Shown: piece after piece, positions 1-8,103 of the stretch
How the letters are laid out: each line of letters starts with the position of its first letter
Numbering within the stretch: position 1 is the stretch's first letter
Origin: Pseudomonadota bacterium
Lineage (GTDB): Bacteria; Pseudomonadota; Alphaproteobacteria; Reyranellales; Reyranellaceae
DNA: 34,162 bases
Assembly: GCA_023436825.1 (NCBI GenBank)
Contig: JAEZHS010000590.1
Span: forward strand, 1-34,162
Reading direction: 5' to 3'
Made by a program: the position numbers and the translations under genes
Notes under the pieces: generated by a model
Told to the model about the DNA's origin: nothing
Database searches by the model: none
What the model saw: the letters and a program-made list of their open reading frames with translations, nothing else

Positions 1-563
1 TAGGGCACGTGCACGATGTCGACCTTGCCCATCGACTTGAAGAGCTCCAGCGCCAGATGGGTGGCGCCGCCGGCGCCCGCCGATGCGCCGTTGAGCTTGC
101 CAGGTTGGGCGCGCGCCATGGCCAACACCTCGGCCACGTTCTTGGCGGGCAGGTCGTTGCGCACCACCAGCAGCATGGGATTGATGCCGATCGGCGCCAC
201 CGCCGCGAAATCGGTGCGGATGTCGTAGGGCATGTTGCGGTTGAAGGCGGGCGCCACGGTTGTCGAGCCGTTCGACGCCAGCATGATGACGCTGCCGTCG
301 GGCGGCGATTTGGCGCCCGAAGCGGCGGCGATCTCGCCGTTGGCGCCGGCGCGGTTCTCGACCACCACGGAGCGCTTCAGCCGCTCGCCGATGCCGGGCG
401 CCACGATGCGCGCCAGGAGGTCGTTCGGACCGCCGGGCGGAAAGCCGACGACGAGGCGCAGCGGACGGTCGGGAAAATCTACCGCCTGGGCGCGGACATT
501 TGCGTGGGCCAACGGCAGAGCGGCGAGGCCGGTGAGCGCGGCGCGGCGGCGAAGCTTGATCAT
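1..563 (-). CDS. Bug-family tripartite tricarboxylate transporter receptor (partial)
   Basis: The first 187 codons of an exported solute receptor; the 3' end lies beyond the left edge. The start is ATG at 563-561. A short basic N-terminus with an arginine cluster (LRRRAAL) and a hydrophobic run ending in AHANVRAQA form a Sec- or Tat-like signal peptide. The mature part has the Bug/TctC signatures: RLVVGFPPGG near the N-terminus, a VVVENRAGANG segment, and SAGAGGATHLALELFKSMG followed by VHVP at the edge. Bug proteins bind small organic acids in the periplasm, often for TctAB permeases encoded elsewhere; no permease is in view. It is divergent from a second Bug gene with only 44 bp between the starts. 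No clear ribosome site is seen. The ligand cannot be told from sequence. Confidence 0.9.
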   Translation of the reverse strand, partial: MIKLRRRAALTGLAALPLAHANVRAQAVDFPDRPLRLVVGFPPGGPNDLLARIVAPGIGERLKRSVVVENRAGANGEIAAASGAKSPPDGSVIMLASNGSTTVAPAFNRNMPYDIRTDFAAVAPIGINPMLLVVRNDLPAKNVAEVLAMARAQPGKLNGASAGAGGATHLALELFKSMGKVDIVHVP

Positions 564-607
564 GCGCAAATTATGCTAGGCTGAATGCGCTTTTGGGAGG
601 AAACAAA

Positions 608-1582
608 ATGAAACGCAGGTTTGTTTTGGGGGCGGGCAGCGCCGCCGCGCTCGGCCTTGCCGGCACACCGGCCTGGGCGCAGGCGAAGATCACCGGCGAT
701 GTCCGCTTCTTCTGCGGCTTCGCCCCGGGCGGAACCGCCGATCTCCTGTGCCGTATCCTGGCCGACGCATTGAAGCCGGAAATCGGTCAGAACGTCATCG
801 TCGAGACGAAGACCGGCGCCTCGGGCTTCATCGCCAACGAGGCGGTCGCCAATGCCGCGCCCGATGGCCGGACGATCGGCCTCGCAGCCATGGCCGCGCT
901 GTGCGTGTCGCCGGTCATGCCGGGCCAGAAGCTGCCGATCAATGTCGACACGGACTTGACGCCGATCGCCAACATCGCCGGCGTGTACAACATGCTGGTG
1001 TTCGGCAAGCACATGAAGATCCGGACCGTGCCCGAGTTGATCGAGGAGGCGAAGAAGAACCCCGGCAAGCTCACCTACGCTTCGGCCGGCAACGGCACCT
1101 CCCAGCATCTCGCAGGAGAGCTGTTCAAGAAACTGGCGGGCGTGAACCTGCTGCATGTTCCCTATCGCGGCGGCGCTCCCGCCATCCAGGACATGGTGGC
1201 GGGCAATTGCGACATGATGTTCGGCAACATGCCGGAATTCCTGGGCCAGATCGGCGGCGGCGGATTGATCCCCATCGCCTTCGGCTCGCCGCGGGTCTCG
1301 CCGCTCTTTCCGAACCTGCCGCTGATCTCGAAATTCCTGCCCGGTTTCGAGGTCGTGAACTGGTTCGCCGTGTTCGGCTCGAAGGGCATGCCGGCCGACA
1401 TCGTCGACGTCTGGAACAAGGCCCTGCGCGCCGCCGTTGCCAAGCCCGACATGCAGAAGCGGTTCGTCGACAACGGCATGGACGACATCATCAGCTCGCC
1501 GGCCGAGCTCAAGGCCACGATCGCCGCCGACCGCAAGAAGTGGGCCGAGGTCATCCAGGCGGCCGGCATACGCGCCGACTAG
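608..1582 (+). CDS. Bug-family tripartite tricarboxylate transporter receptor
   Basis: A 324-residue periplasmic solute receptor. I chose ATG at 608 because GGGAGG lies at 595-600 and the basic-then-hydrophobic signal peptide (MKRRFVLGAGSAAALG, ending AWAQA) begins there; an in-frame ATG at 593 would precede the ribosome site. Family features are FFCGFAPGGTADLLCR early, VIVETKTGASGFIANEAV, and SAGNGTSQHLAGELFKKLAG followed by LLHVPYRGGAPAIQDMVAG. The length is normal for TctC/Bug. The twin-arginine-like KRRF start suggests possible Tat export. A hydrolase gene follows after 3 bp, so the pair is probably one transcript that imports and then hydrolyses a carboxylic substrate; that coupling is inference. 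Confidence 0.93.
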   Translation: MKRRFVLGAGSAAALGLAGTPAWAQAKITGDVRFFCGFAPGGTADLLCRILADALKPEIGQNVIVETKTGASGFIANEAVANAAPDGRTIGLAAMAALCVSPVMPGQKLPINVDTDLTPIANIAGVYNMLVFGKHMKIRTVPELIEEAKKNPGKLTYASAGNGTSQHLAGELFKKLAGVNLLHVPYRGGAPAIQDMVAGNCDMMFGNMPEFLGQIGGGGLIPIAFGSPRVSPLFPNLPLISKFLPGFEVVNWFAVFGSKGMPADIVDVWNKALRAAVAKPDMQKRFVDNGMDDIISSPAELKATIAADRKKWAEVIQAAGIRAD

Positions 1583-1585
1583 GAC

Positions 1586-2401
1586 ATGCCGCTCGCGACG
1601 ACCCGGCAGGGCAGCCTGCACTACGAGACTGTCGACCAGGTCGCGCCCTGGCATCGGCCGCGCGAACCCATCCTGTTCCATCACGGGATCGGCGCCAGCG
1701 CCGGGATCTGGGCCGGCTGGTTCCCGGCCCTGGCCGACGCCCATCGATTGGTCACCTTCGACATGCGCGGCTGTGGCCGCTCGCACATTCCGGGCGCCGA
1801 CTTCGCCTGGTCGCTCGATCTCATGGTCGAGGATCTGTTCGCCGTGGCCGATGCCGCCGGCCTGTCGCGCTTCCATCTGGTCGGCGAGTCGATCGGCGGC
1901 ACGGTGGCGCTGGCTGCCGCGCTGGCGCAGCCCACGCGCATCGCCACGCTCACCGTCAGCAACGGCGCGCATCTCGGCGCCTCGATCCAGCGCGTCGAAG
2001 CGTGGCGCCGCCAGCTCGACAACGGCGGGGCAAAGGCCTGGTCCGACGCCTTCATGCGCGACCGCTTCCACGACGATGCCTTGTCGCCTGAACAGCGCTC
2101 ATGGTTCGCCGCGCAACAGGAGAAGTGGCCGCGCGATTCGATCCTCAATGCCCTTCGCGTGTTGATCGGCACCGACCTTTCCCCGCGATTGAAGGACATC
2201 GGCTGTCCGACACTGCTGCTGCATCCCGACGGCAGCCCGTTCATCCCGGTGCCGGTCATGGCCGAGTTGCATCGCCTGCTACCCGATGCCGAACTCAACG
2301 TGATCGGCCGATCGCGGCACGGCCTGCCTTACTCCCATGCAGCGCGCTGCGCGTCATTGCTGCGGACTTTTCTCGACGCACATCAGGCCGCTAACGGCTG
2401 A
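1586..2401 (+). CDS. Alpha/beta-fold hydrolase
   Basis: A 271-residue cytoplasmic hydrolase without a signal peptide. It has the classic fold markers: the oxyanion HHGIGAS segment (about residues 32-38), DMRGCGRS (59-66), the nucleophile elbow VGESIGG with Ser102, a probable acid Asp214 in LLHPDGSPF, and a histidine in SRHGLP (His244). The overall look is that of the 3-oxoadipate enol-lactonase/esterase group, but the substrate is not determinable. It begins 3 bp after the Bug receptor stop and has no ribosome site of its own, implying translational coupling. Its 3' end overlaps the convergent CHAT gene by 11 bp, so the two transcripts run into each other. Confidence 0.88.
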   Translation: MPLATTRQGSLHYETVDQVAPWHRPREPILFHHGIGASAGIWAGWFPALADAHRLVTFDMRGCGRSHIPGADFAWSLDLMVEDLFAVADAAGLSRFHLVGESIGGTVALAAALAQPTRIATLTVSNGAHLGASIQRVEAWRRQLDNGGAKAWSDAFMRDRFHDDALSPEQRSWFAAQQEKWPRDSILNALRVLIGTDLSPRLKDIGCPTLLLHPDGSPFIPVPVMAELHRLLPDAELNVIGRSRHGLPYSHAARCASLLRTFLDAHQAANG

Positions 2402-5400
2402 TCCAGAGCGGCCTCGATCCGATGGTGCCGTAGATCACACTGCCACTTGGTGTCGATGCCATGCCCATGGGGGAGATCGGCAGCCCGGCGGCGACGAAGT
2501 CCATGCTCTCTTCATGGCCTTGCTCGGACAAGCGTACGGAAAAGACTTCCTCGGATACGTAGGCTTCGTCGCCCGATCGCAGGCTGGAGAAGTCGGGCAT
2601 CGTGAAAGCGGCGGGCCCTTCGCGAACCGCGACGGACCGTTGGGAGCGTCCGACGATTTCGAAAGCCTTGCCGACCCTGCGCAACGCCTGGCCACTGGTG
2701 ACGAAGGGCGAGCGGTCCCGCCACATCTCTTGAATGCTGCCATCGGCCTTCACCATGAAGGCTGCGGCACGTGTGCCGATGCCGCAGCCGTCACGCACGC
2801 TGCCGACGACAAGCCAGCCGTCGTCCATGGCAAGTGCGCTTTTCGCGTTGAATCGATCGATCCGGGTCCGGCCGGTTTCCTGCATCGATTCGACGTCGAA
2901 GAAGACGATGTCGGCTGCATCGCCCTTGATGCAGATCTGCGGTAGGCCATAGCCATTGACGTGGTCGACCCGGTCGCCCAGCATCAGCTGGCGGTTGACA
3001 ATCGCAAGGCGTGCCGCGCCGTCGCCTGCCAGGACCCCGAAAGGCAGCGAGATCGTATTGTCAGCAAGTCCCAAGGTCAGGCGGCCGGCTTCCGCGCCCG
3101 TGGCGTCGATGCGGCCGACATAGTAATCGGCGCCGGTGCGTTTGCCGACAGTTGGGCCGACCAGCGCGACGGCCATTCGATCGCCACTAACGCTCAAGGC
3201 CAGCACGTTCATGCCGCCGCCATCGCTGGGCAGACGGCGAGTCCACAAAACTCTTCCATCGGGACTCAGTTGACGAAGAACCGGCGCACTGATGTTTGAG
3301 GGCGGCGGCGAAACCGTGATGTACCCTGCGGCGTAGATCGCCTGGTCGGTTGCAGCCGTCGGTCCCGCGCCGATCTCGAAGTCGCTGACTTCCCATTTTG
3401 CGGTTCCGTCCGCGCCCTGACGGCGGATCAGCGACGGCGACCTCTTGCCATTCCACGGGCCGATCGTCGAGCTTGCGACATCGCTGCCGAACGGCGCCGC
3501 CGAGAGAATTTCCTCGCTTTTCACCATGTCGATATCGGCGAAGGCAGCCAGATCCCGCGGCGCACCTTGATCTGTTGCGCCGAGCTTCATCGACCCGTCT
3601 CCGAGCACGATCAGCGCTGACCAGAACCGCGGATGCATCAAGGGTCGAGGGGACGGGCCATCGAGGTGCTGGCGCATGGCGGTCGCCAGGGCGTCGGCGA
3701 TCGGCATGGCGCTATCGCCGCGCGCCGCCTGGAACGTGGCGACGATGAGATCCCGCGTCAGCGAACTTTCGATCGGCCAGAGTGCGGCGATCGTCGAGGG
3801 CACGCCGGCGATGGTGAAGGCCGTCGACAGGCCCTGGATACCGCTCTCGACGATCGACGCCTCGTATCTCGCCGAGTTGCAGGCAGAAAGGACGACAAGG
3901 CGCGTTCGCAGCGAAAGCGCGGCGATCTGCGAGGTCGTGAGCAGCCCATCGTTGAAGACGTCGCCCTTGGGATCGGGTGTCAGCACCAATGACGGTTCCG
4001 GGAGGCCCGGCACCTCCTCGCGTATCAGCCCGTGCGTGGCGAAGTGCAGAACGTCGAATTCGGACAGTGGCTGGAGCCTGAAATTCTCCTCGTTGGCGGT
4101 GTCGCGCCGCAGGATCCGCACCTTGGACTTCTCGAACAGGCGGCCGACACGCTGCAGCTCCTCCGACGTCTCGGGCAACTCGCCCAGGGATGTCAGCGCG
4201 TTGGTTCGCGCCGCGAGAACCGGGTCGCCGACGCCGAGATAGTCCAAAGTGGCGCGCTTGTATTTCGACAGCTTCTTGGTGGCGATGAAGGCGCCGATCG
4301 AGCTCGTCTTGATGAATGTATGGTCCCGCACCAGCCAGCGGGCCGCCCGCAGGTCGAAGCCGGCGCCCAGACGCGTCGGTACTTCGGCGAGAAGCGCTCC
4401 CGGCGGGATCTGAGCAAGCATGCCTCCCGGTGCGATATGGTAGACGCGGCGGGCGGCGCGCAGGCAGTCCTCGAGACCGCCGAACAGGAGTTTACCCAGC
4501 CGAACAGCAGCATTTGCAGGGTACTGGCTGTCGGCTTCGATCGACGGCGGATGCGTGGCCGTCAGCGCATCTCTCAGGAGGCGGACGTCCGTGGCGTCGC
4601 TGTCACGCCACCGCTGCAGTGAGGACACGACCCCGTCGGCGCGGACGCAAATCTTGCCGGTGTGATCGAACATTGGAACGTAGAAGACAAGTGCTTCATC
4701 CGGCAGCAGCAGTTCTTTCAGCGTGGTGAGGCTCGTCACGAGGCCAGGCTTCCCTTGCTTCGCCTGGTCGGCGAGCGCGGCGCGCAGGCGCCGCTGCTGC
4801 TCGGCAAAGTCGCTCGCGGTGTAGACGATGTCGACCAGTCGCTTGACGGTTTCGTCGGAGGTCGGCGTGTCCGGCGACGACAAACGTTTGGCCAGCGCGA
4901 CGAGCTGCGTCTTCTCCCAGGCCGTGCGCTGGTAGCCGATCATGTGCAAGGCTTGCACCACCCGCTTGCGGTCGTCCGAGGCCTGGATGGCCTGGCTGGC
5001 GAGCACGTCGTCGGGGCTGGTCTCTATGGAACGGCTGATGACGATGTGCGCTCCGAGCACGAGCTCATAGTCCGGCGTTCCGTTCGAAAGGGTAGAGGTC
5101 AGCGCGAATTCCAGAAGGAGCTGGTCGGTCCAGTAGGGGAGCGGCGAGGCATAGGCCGATTGCCGGTAACGTTGCTGCAGAGTGCTGAGGCGCATCCGCG
5201 CCGCGTCGATGACTTCGCGTCGCGCCTCAGGCTTGCCCATTCTCGCCAGCTGCAGCCCGACCGCTGCCTGTCCGAAGGCTCGCACTTCTGCAATCCTTTC
5301 GGGATCGGCCGTCCACTTCGGCGGCATCTTCAGGAGCTCGCTCCAGCCCGTCTCCGACCGGTCGTTCAGGAAGAGGCGAACGAACTCTTCGGCAACGGCG

Positions 5401-6398
5401 AAATTGAATTCGCTCTCATTGGCAAAATGGCCGCGCTTCAGAATCTCGGGCTTGGCGGCCAGCAGCGGGTGCGACTGCAGCAGGTCGTTCACTGCGACAC
5501 GGTCGCCGCGCATGGCCTCCGTGCCCAGCAGGTAGTTGTACGTGGTTACCTTCAGGTACGCCGCCAGGTCGGGCTTCAGCTGAAGCCGGTCCAACAGCGA
5601 AATCGCCAGCCGCAGATCTCGCGACGCGGCGGCGAAGTCCTTGCGATATCCGTTCAGCGTCGCGCGCAGCTGCAGAAAGTCGAAGTTCAGGAGGCTGTCC
5701 GGTGGAATCGTCTGAAGGATCGGTTCGGCGGCGGCGACCAGCCTCAAGGCGCGCTCGGCGTCATAGTTCTCCAGGAGCTGGGAGGCGATGCGCACGAGAA
5801 GGCGAGGGGCGTCGAAGCGCTCGATCTGCAGTACCAGGGCGCTCGCCAATGCCTTGTCCAGGTAGTCCCGGGACGCCTCGAAATCGAATGCGAGTCGGGA
5901 CTGCCGGGCAGCCAGGAGCTGGAACTCCGCGAAGAGGACCGGGGCATTGTTGGGGTTTATGACCTCGACGGGGAAGCCTCGATCGAACACATGTTCCCCG
6001 GGCCGGAGGCTTCCGGCCATGACGCTGACGTACCAGGCGAGCAAGGTGCGGTAACCGATGACTGACGGATGGACGTCGCCGGCCTTCAGGTTCTTCACGG
6101 AGTCATGGGTGAGGAAATGGATGGCGCAGTCGATATCGGACACGGTCACGCACATGTGTGCCGCGAATACGAAGAAAGCTTGCCGGGCGACGGGTGGCGT
6201 CGCGTCGAAGGTTTTCTTCAGCGTGTCGACGGCATCGATGTTCCTGCCGTCGGCGACGAGCCGCATGATCCTCTCGGCCGATGCAAGCAGGCCTGCATCT
6301 TGAGCTGCAGCCTGTCCGGGAAGCACGGCGACGAGACTCGACAGGAACGCAAGGACGCAGGCCCATCGATGGACGAAGCCCACTGCTCGAATTTTCAC
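2391..6398 (-). CDS. Exported CHAT-domain (caspase-like) protein with helical N-terminus and beta-rich C-terminus
   Basis: A 1335-residue protein. The start is GTG at 6398-6396, overlapping the upstream stop as GTGA. Residues 1-33 form a signal peptide (hydrophobic core ACVLAFLSSLVAVLP, then QAAAQ). Residues about 40-550 are leucine/alanine-rich helices resembling degenerate TPRs. Residues about 560-935 are a CHAT domain: HIAPGGMLAQIPPGALL, LPETSEEL, the catalytic His789 in LHFATHGLI, Cys840 in VVLSACNSARY, and the closing FWSALIVLGDGS. Both dyad residues are present, so it is predicted to be an active cysteine protease. Residues about 940-1335 are strand-rich with SPDGRVLW- and KADGSI-like repeats, suggesting a beta-propeller. 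It is the last gene of a sigma/anti-sigma operon, which points to a regulatory or signalling protease outside the cytoplasm; that role is inferred. Confidence 0.9.
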   Translation of the reverse strand: MKIRAVGFVHRWACVLAFLSSLVAVLPGQAAAQDAGLLASAERIMRLVADGRNIDAVDTLKKTFDATPPVARQAFFVFAAHMCVTVSDIDCAIHFLTHDSVKNLKAGDVHPSVIGYRTLLAWYVSVMAGSLRPGEHVFDRGFPVEVINPNNAPVLFAEFQLLAARQSRLAFDFEASRDYLDKALASALVLQIERFDAPRLLVRIASQLLENYDAERALRLVAAAEPILQTIPPDSLLNFDFLQLRATLNGYRKDFAAASRDLRLAISLLDRLQLKPDLAAYLKVTTYNYLLGTEAMRGDRVAVNDLLQSHPLLAAKPEILKRGHFANESEFNFAVAEEFVRLFLNDRSETGWSELLKMPPKWTADPERIAEVRAFGQAAVGLQLARMGKPEARREVIDAARMRLSTLQQRYRQSAYASPLPYWTDQLLLEFALTSTLSNGTPDYELVLGAHIVISRSIETSPDDVLASQAIQASDDRKRVVQALHMIGYQRTAWEKTQLVALAKRLSSPDTPTSDETVKRLVDIVYTASDFAEQQRRLRAALADQAKQGKPGLVTSLTTLKELLLPDEALVFYVPMFDHTGKICVRADGVVSSLQRWRDSDATDVRLLRDALTATHPPSIEADSQYPANAAVRLGKLLFGGLEDCLRAARRVYHIAPGGMLAQIPPGALLAEVPTRLGAGFDLRAARWLVRDHTFIKTSSIGAFIATKKLSKYKRATLDYLGVGDPVLAARTNALTSLGELPETSEELQRVGRLFEKSKVRILRRDTANEENFRLQPLSEFDVLHFATHGLIREEVPGLPEPSLVLTPDPKGDVFNDGLLTTSQIAALSLRTRLVVLSACNSARYEASIVESGIQGLSTAFTIAGVPSTIAALWPIESSLTRDLIVATFQAARGDSAMPIADALATAMRQHLDGPSPRPLMHPRFWSALIVLGDGSMKLGATDQGAPRDLAAFADIDMVKSEEILSAAPFGSDVASSTIGPWNGKRSPSLIRRQGADGTAKWEVSDFEIGAGPTAATDQAIYAAGYITVSPPPSNISAPVLRQLSPDGRVLWTRRLPSDGGGMNVLALSVSGDRMAVALVGPTVGKRTGADYYVGRIDATGAEAGRLTLGLADNTISLPFGVLAGDGAARLAIVNRQLMLGDRVDHVNGYGLPQICIKGDAADIVFFDVESMQETGRTRIDRFNAKSALAMDDGWLVVGSVRDGCGIGTRAAAFMVKADGSIQEMWRDRSPFVTSGQALRRVGKAFEIVGRSQRSVAVREGPAAFTMPDFSSLRSGDEAYVSEEVFSVRLSEQGHEESMDFVAAGLPISPMGMASTPSGSVIYGTIGSRPLWISR

Positions 6399-7249
6399 GG
6401 CTTGACCGTCAACAGGTAGGCGCGGCCACTGTCAGGGAGCGACCCGACCACGGCGCGGATGTCGGCGGTCCGAGGATCCCTCAGGTCGTAGATGCGTACC
6501 GGAATGCCATCACCAGCCCCGAGGGCTTCGACTTTCGCGCGCAGGGCGGCATCGACGATCAGCCGCGCGGGCTGTCCGCTCACGTCGCCCGTTGGCGGAA
6601 GATAAGGTTCGATCTCGCGTGCAACGGCGGCCGATGGCGTGGCAGCCGCCGACAGCACACTCTTGAGGATGCTTGCCGGCATTTCGATGTCCCGGAAACG
6701 CTGGTCGGTCGGCGGAGCCGGCGATGTGCCCGTCCCGCGCATCCGAATGTCGGACGCCTCGAACAGCGGGCTGCGATCGTTGATCGTCACCATCGCCACC
6801 TGCAATGGGCCGCCGCCGCTCATCATCTGCCGCAGCATCGGCATTCCGGCGACGACCAGGATCGACGCCAGCGCCGCGGCACCGGCGATGCTGGTCCATT
6901 GCCGGCGGCCGAGCGAGCGCCACCAGGCGCCGATCGCTGAAGCCTTCGGCGGCACCGTTGCCTTGAGGATTTGTGCGGTGAGTGCCTGGGGAACCGCCGG
7001 ACCCTCGCTGGCGGCAGCTTGCAAGCGCCGCTCGAGAACGCGCTCCGCCGCCAGAGTGTTCTGTCTGACGAGTGCGGCCGCACGCTCCGCGTCGTCAGGC
7101 GCGAGCCGGCCTGCGACCCAGTCGTCGAGCAGCCGCTCCTGGTCTGCCGACAGCACAATGGCGTCGCGCCCGCGATTCGACAGGACGGCCAGCATCACCT
7201 GGTCAACGGCCTCCGGTTCGTCGCTTCCGTCGGGCGGGCGAGCGTTCAT
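6395..7249 (-). CDS. Single-span membrane protein, probable anti-sigma factor
   Basis: A 284-residue protein with no recognised catalytic motif. The N-terminal part (about 1-110) is helical and acidic/arginine-rich; within it about 35-60 (ADQERLLDDWVAGRLAPDDA) looks like the short helical zone that opens many anti-sigma and FecR-type regulators. One transmembrane segment lies at about 118-138, followed by an approximately 145-residue C-terminal part predicted to be periplasmic. ATG at 7249 has AGGA upstream (7258-7261). It sits 48 bp after the sigma gene and its stop overlaps the CHAT start by 4 bp, so the three are co-translated. The position directly after an ECF sigma gene and the topology are the main grounds for the anti-sigma call. 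There is no zinc-binding HxxxCxxC motif, so it is not a ZAS-type anti-sigma factor. Confidence 0.7.
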   Translation of the reverse strand: MNARPPDGSDEPEAVDQVMLAVLSNRGRDAIVLSADQERLLDDWVAGRLAPDDAERAAALVRQNTLAAERVLERRLQAAASEGPAVPQALTAQILKATVPPKASAIGAWWRSLGRRQWTSIAGAAALASILVVAGMPMLRQMMSGGGPLQVAMVTINDRSPLFEASDIRMRGTGTSPAPPTDQRFRDIEMPASILKSVLSAAATPSAAVAREIEPYLPPTGDVSGQPARLIVDAALRAKVEALGAGDGIPVRIYDLRDPRTADIRAVVGSLPDSGRAYLLTVKP

Positions 7250-7297
7250 GGTTTGATCCTACCATCAATCGACAGGACGGCCCCAGTCGGCATGTCG

Positions 7298-7906
7298 TTA
7301 CGCCCGGTCCGGAAAGAATTCCGGCGCCAGCTGGCGTACCTGCGCCAGATAGCGCGCCTGCGCCCGCGACATTGCGGTCCGCAGCGTCCCCGCCGACAGT
7401 TTCAGTCGGCTGGCGATGGTCTCGTTGTCGAGGTCGCGATGCAACCGGTCGCAGACGAGCCTGCGGTCCCTGGCTTCGAGCACGGCCCAGGCACGGACGC
7501 CGATATGCCTCAGCTCCTTGAGCTGGGTTGCCGCGGTGATCGTCTCGCCCTCGGCGCCGGAGAGCGGCTCCAGCTCCATCGTGCCGCCGACCGCTTCTTC
7601 GCGCATGCGCTTGGACCGGTGGAAGTCGGTCACGAAGTTGCGGATCACGCTGGACAGGTAGACCGGCAGCGAGCTGCCGCGCTGCCAGAGCTGCAGGGCA
7701 CGGAAGCCGCTCTTCAGCAGACGTTCGAAGAAGGCCTGGAAGATGTCGTCGACATCCTGCCCTCCGGTGCGGGAACGGATGCAGTGATAAATCAGGCGGC
7801 TATGACGGTTGTAGAATGCGTCGATCGCACCCGGGGCGCCCCGCAGGACATTGTCGACCAGTTCGACATCCGAAAGCTCCGTCGGGGGCAGCGGCGATTT
7901 CGCCAA
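7298..7906 (-). CDS. ECF-type RNA polymerase sigma factor
   Basis: A 202-residue sigma-70 family protein lacking regions 1 and 3, as in ECF factors. Region 2 runs through AIDAFYNRHSRLIYHCIRSR and DVDDIFQAFFERLLK, with SVIRNFVTDFHRSKR as the 2.3-2.4-like part. Region 4 is the C-terminal helix-turn-helix, LDNETIASRLKLSAGTLRTA followed by SRAQARYLAQV. The start is TTG at 7906 with AGGGAGA at 7915-7921. It heads the operon with the membrane anti-sigma-like gene and the CHAT gene. Divergent from it, 197 bp away, is a sugar ABC receptor. Autoregulation is usual for ECF factors, but I could not fix a promoter. Confidence 0.88.
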   Translation of the reverse strand: MAKSPLPPTELSDVELVDNVLRGAPGAIDAFYNRHSRLIYHCIRSRTGGQDVDDIFQAFFERLLKSGFRALQLWQRGSSLPVYLSSVIRNFVTDFHRSKRMREEAVGGTMELEPLSGAEGETITAATQLKELRHIGVRAWAVLEARDRRLVCDRLHRDLDNETIASRLKLSAGTLRTAMSRAQARYLAQVRQLAPEFFPDRA

Positions 7907-8103
7907 ACACGTTTCTCCCTGAGTTGCGACACTCTATTCCACTGCACGGTCGGTCCTCAATGCACTCAGTATGCTTGTTCGTGTAGCGGTTGTGCCGCTT
8001 GCGACCATGGTCGGATATGACTTTCCTCGACACTCCTACATCGGGCTGATATCCGTTCGCGCCTGCCTCCCGGGAGAGGATGGCAACAACGCAAGAGGGA
8101 ACA

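Noticed and set aside
560..2071. A 503-codon minus-strand open frame over the right Bug receptor and hydrolase
   Set aside because: Shadow of two well-supported plus-strand genes; its composition is glycine/arginine/histidine-rich with no family motif.
7907..8103. A GGAAT-type ECF -35 box upstream of the sigma gene (minus strand, near 7935)
   Set aside because: No matching -10 element at the usual spacing, and the site is too close to the ribosome-binding region.
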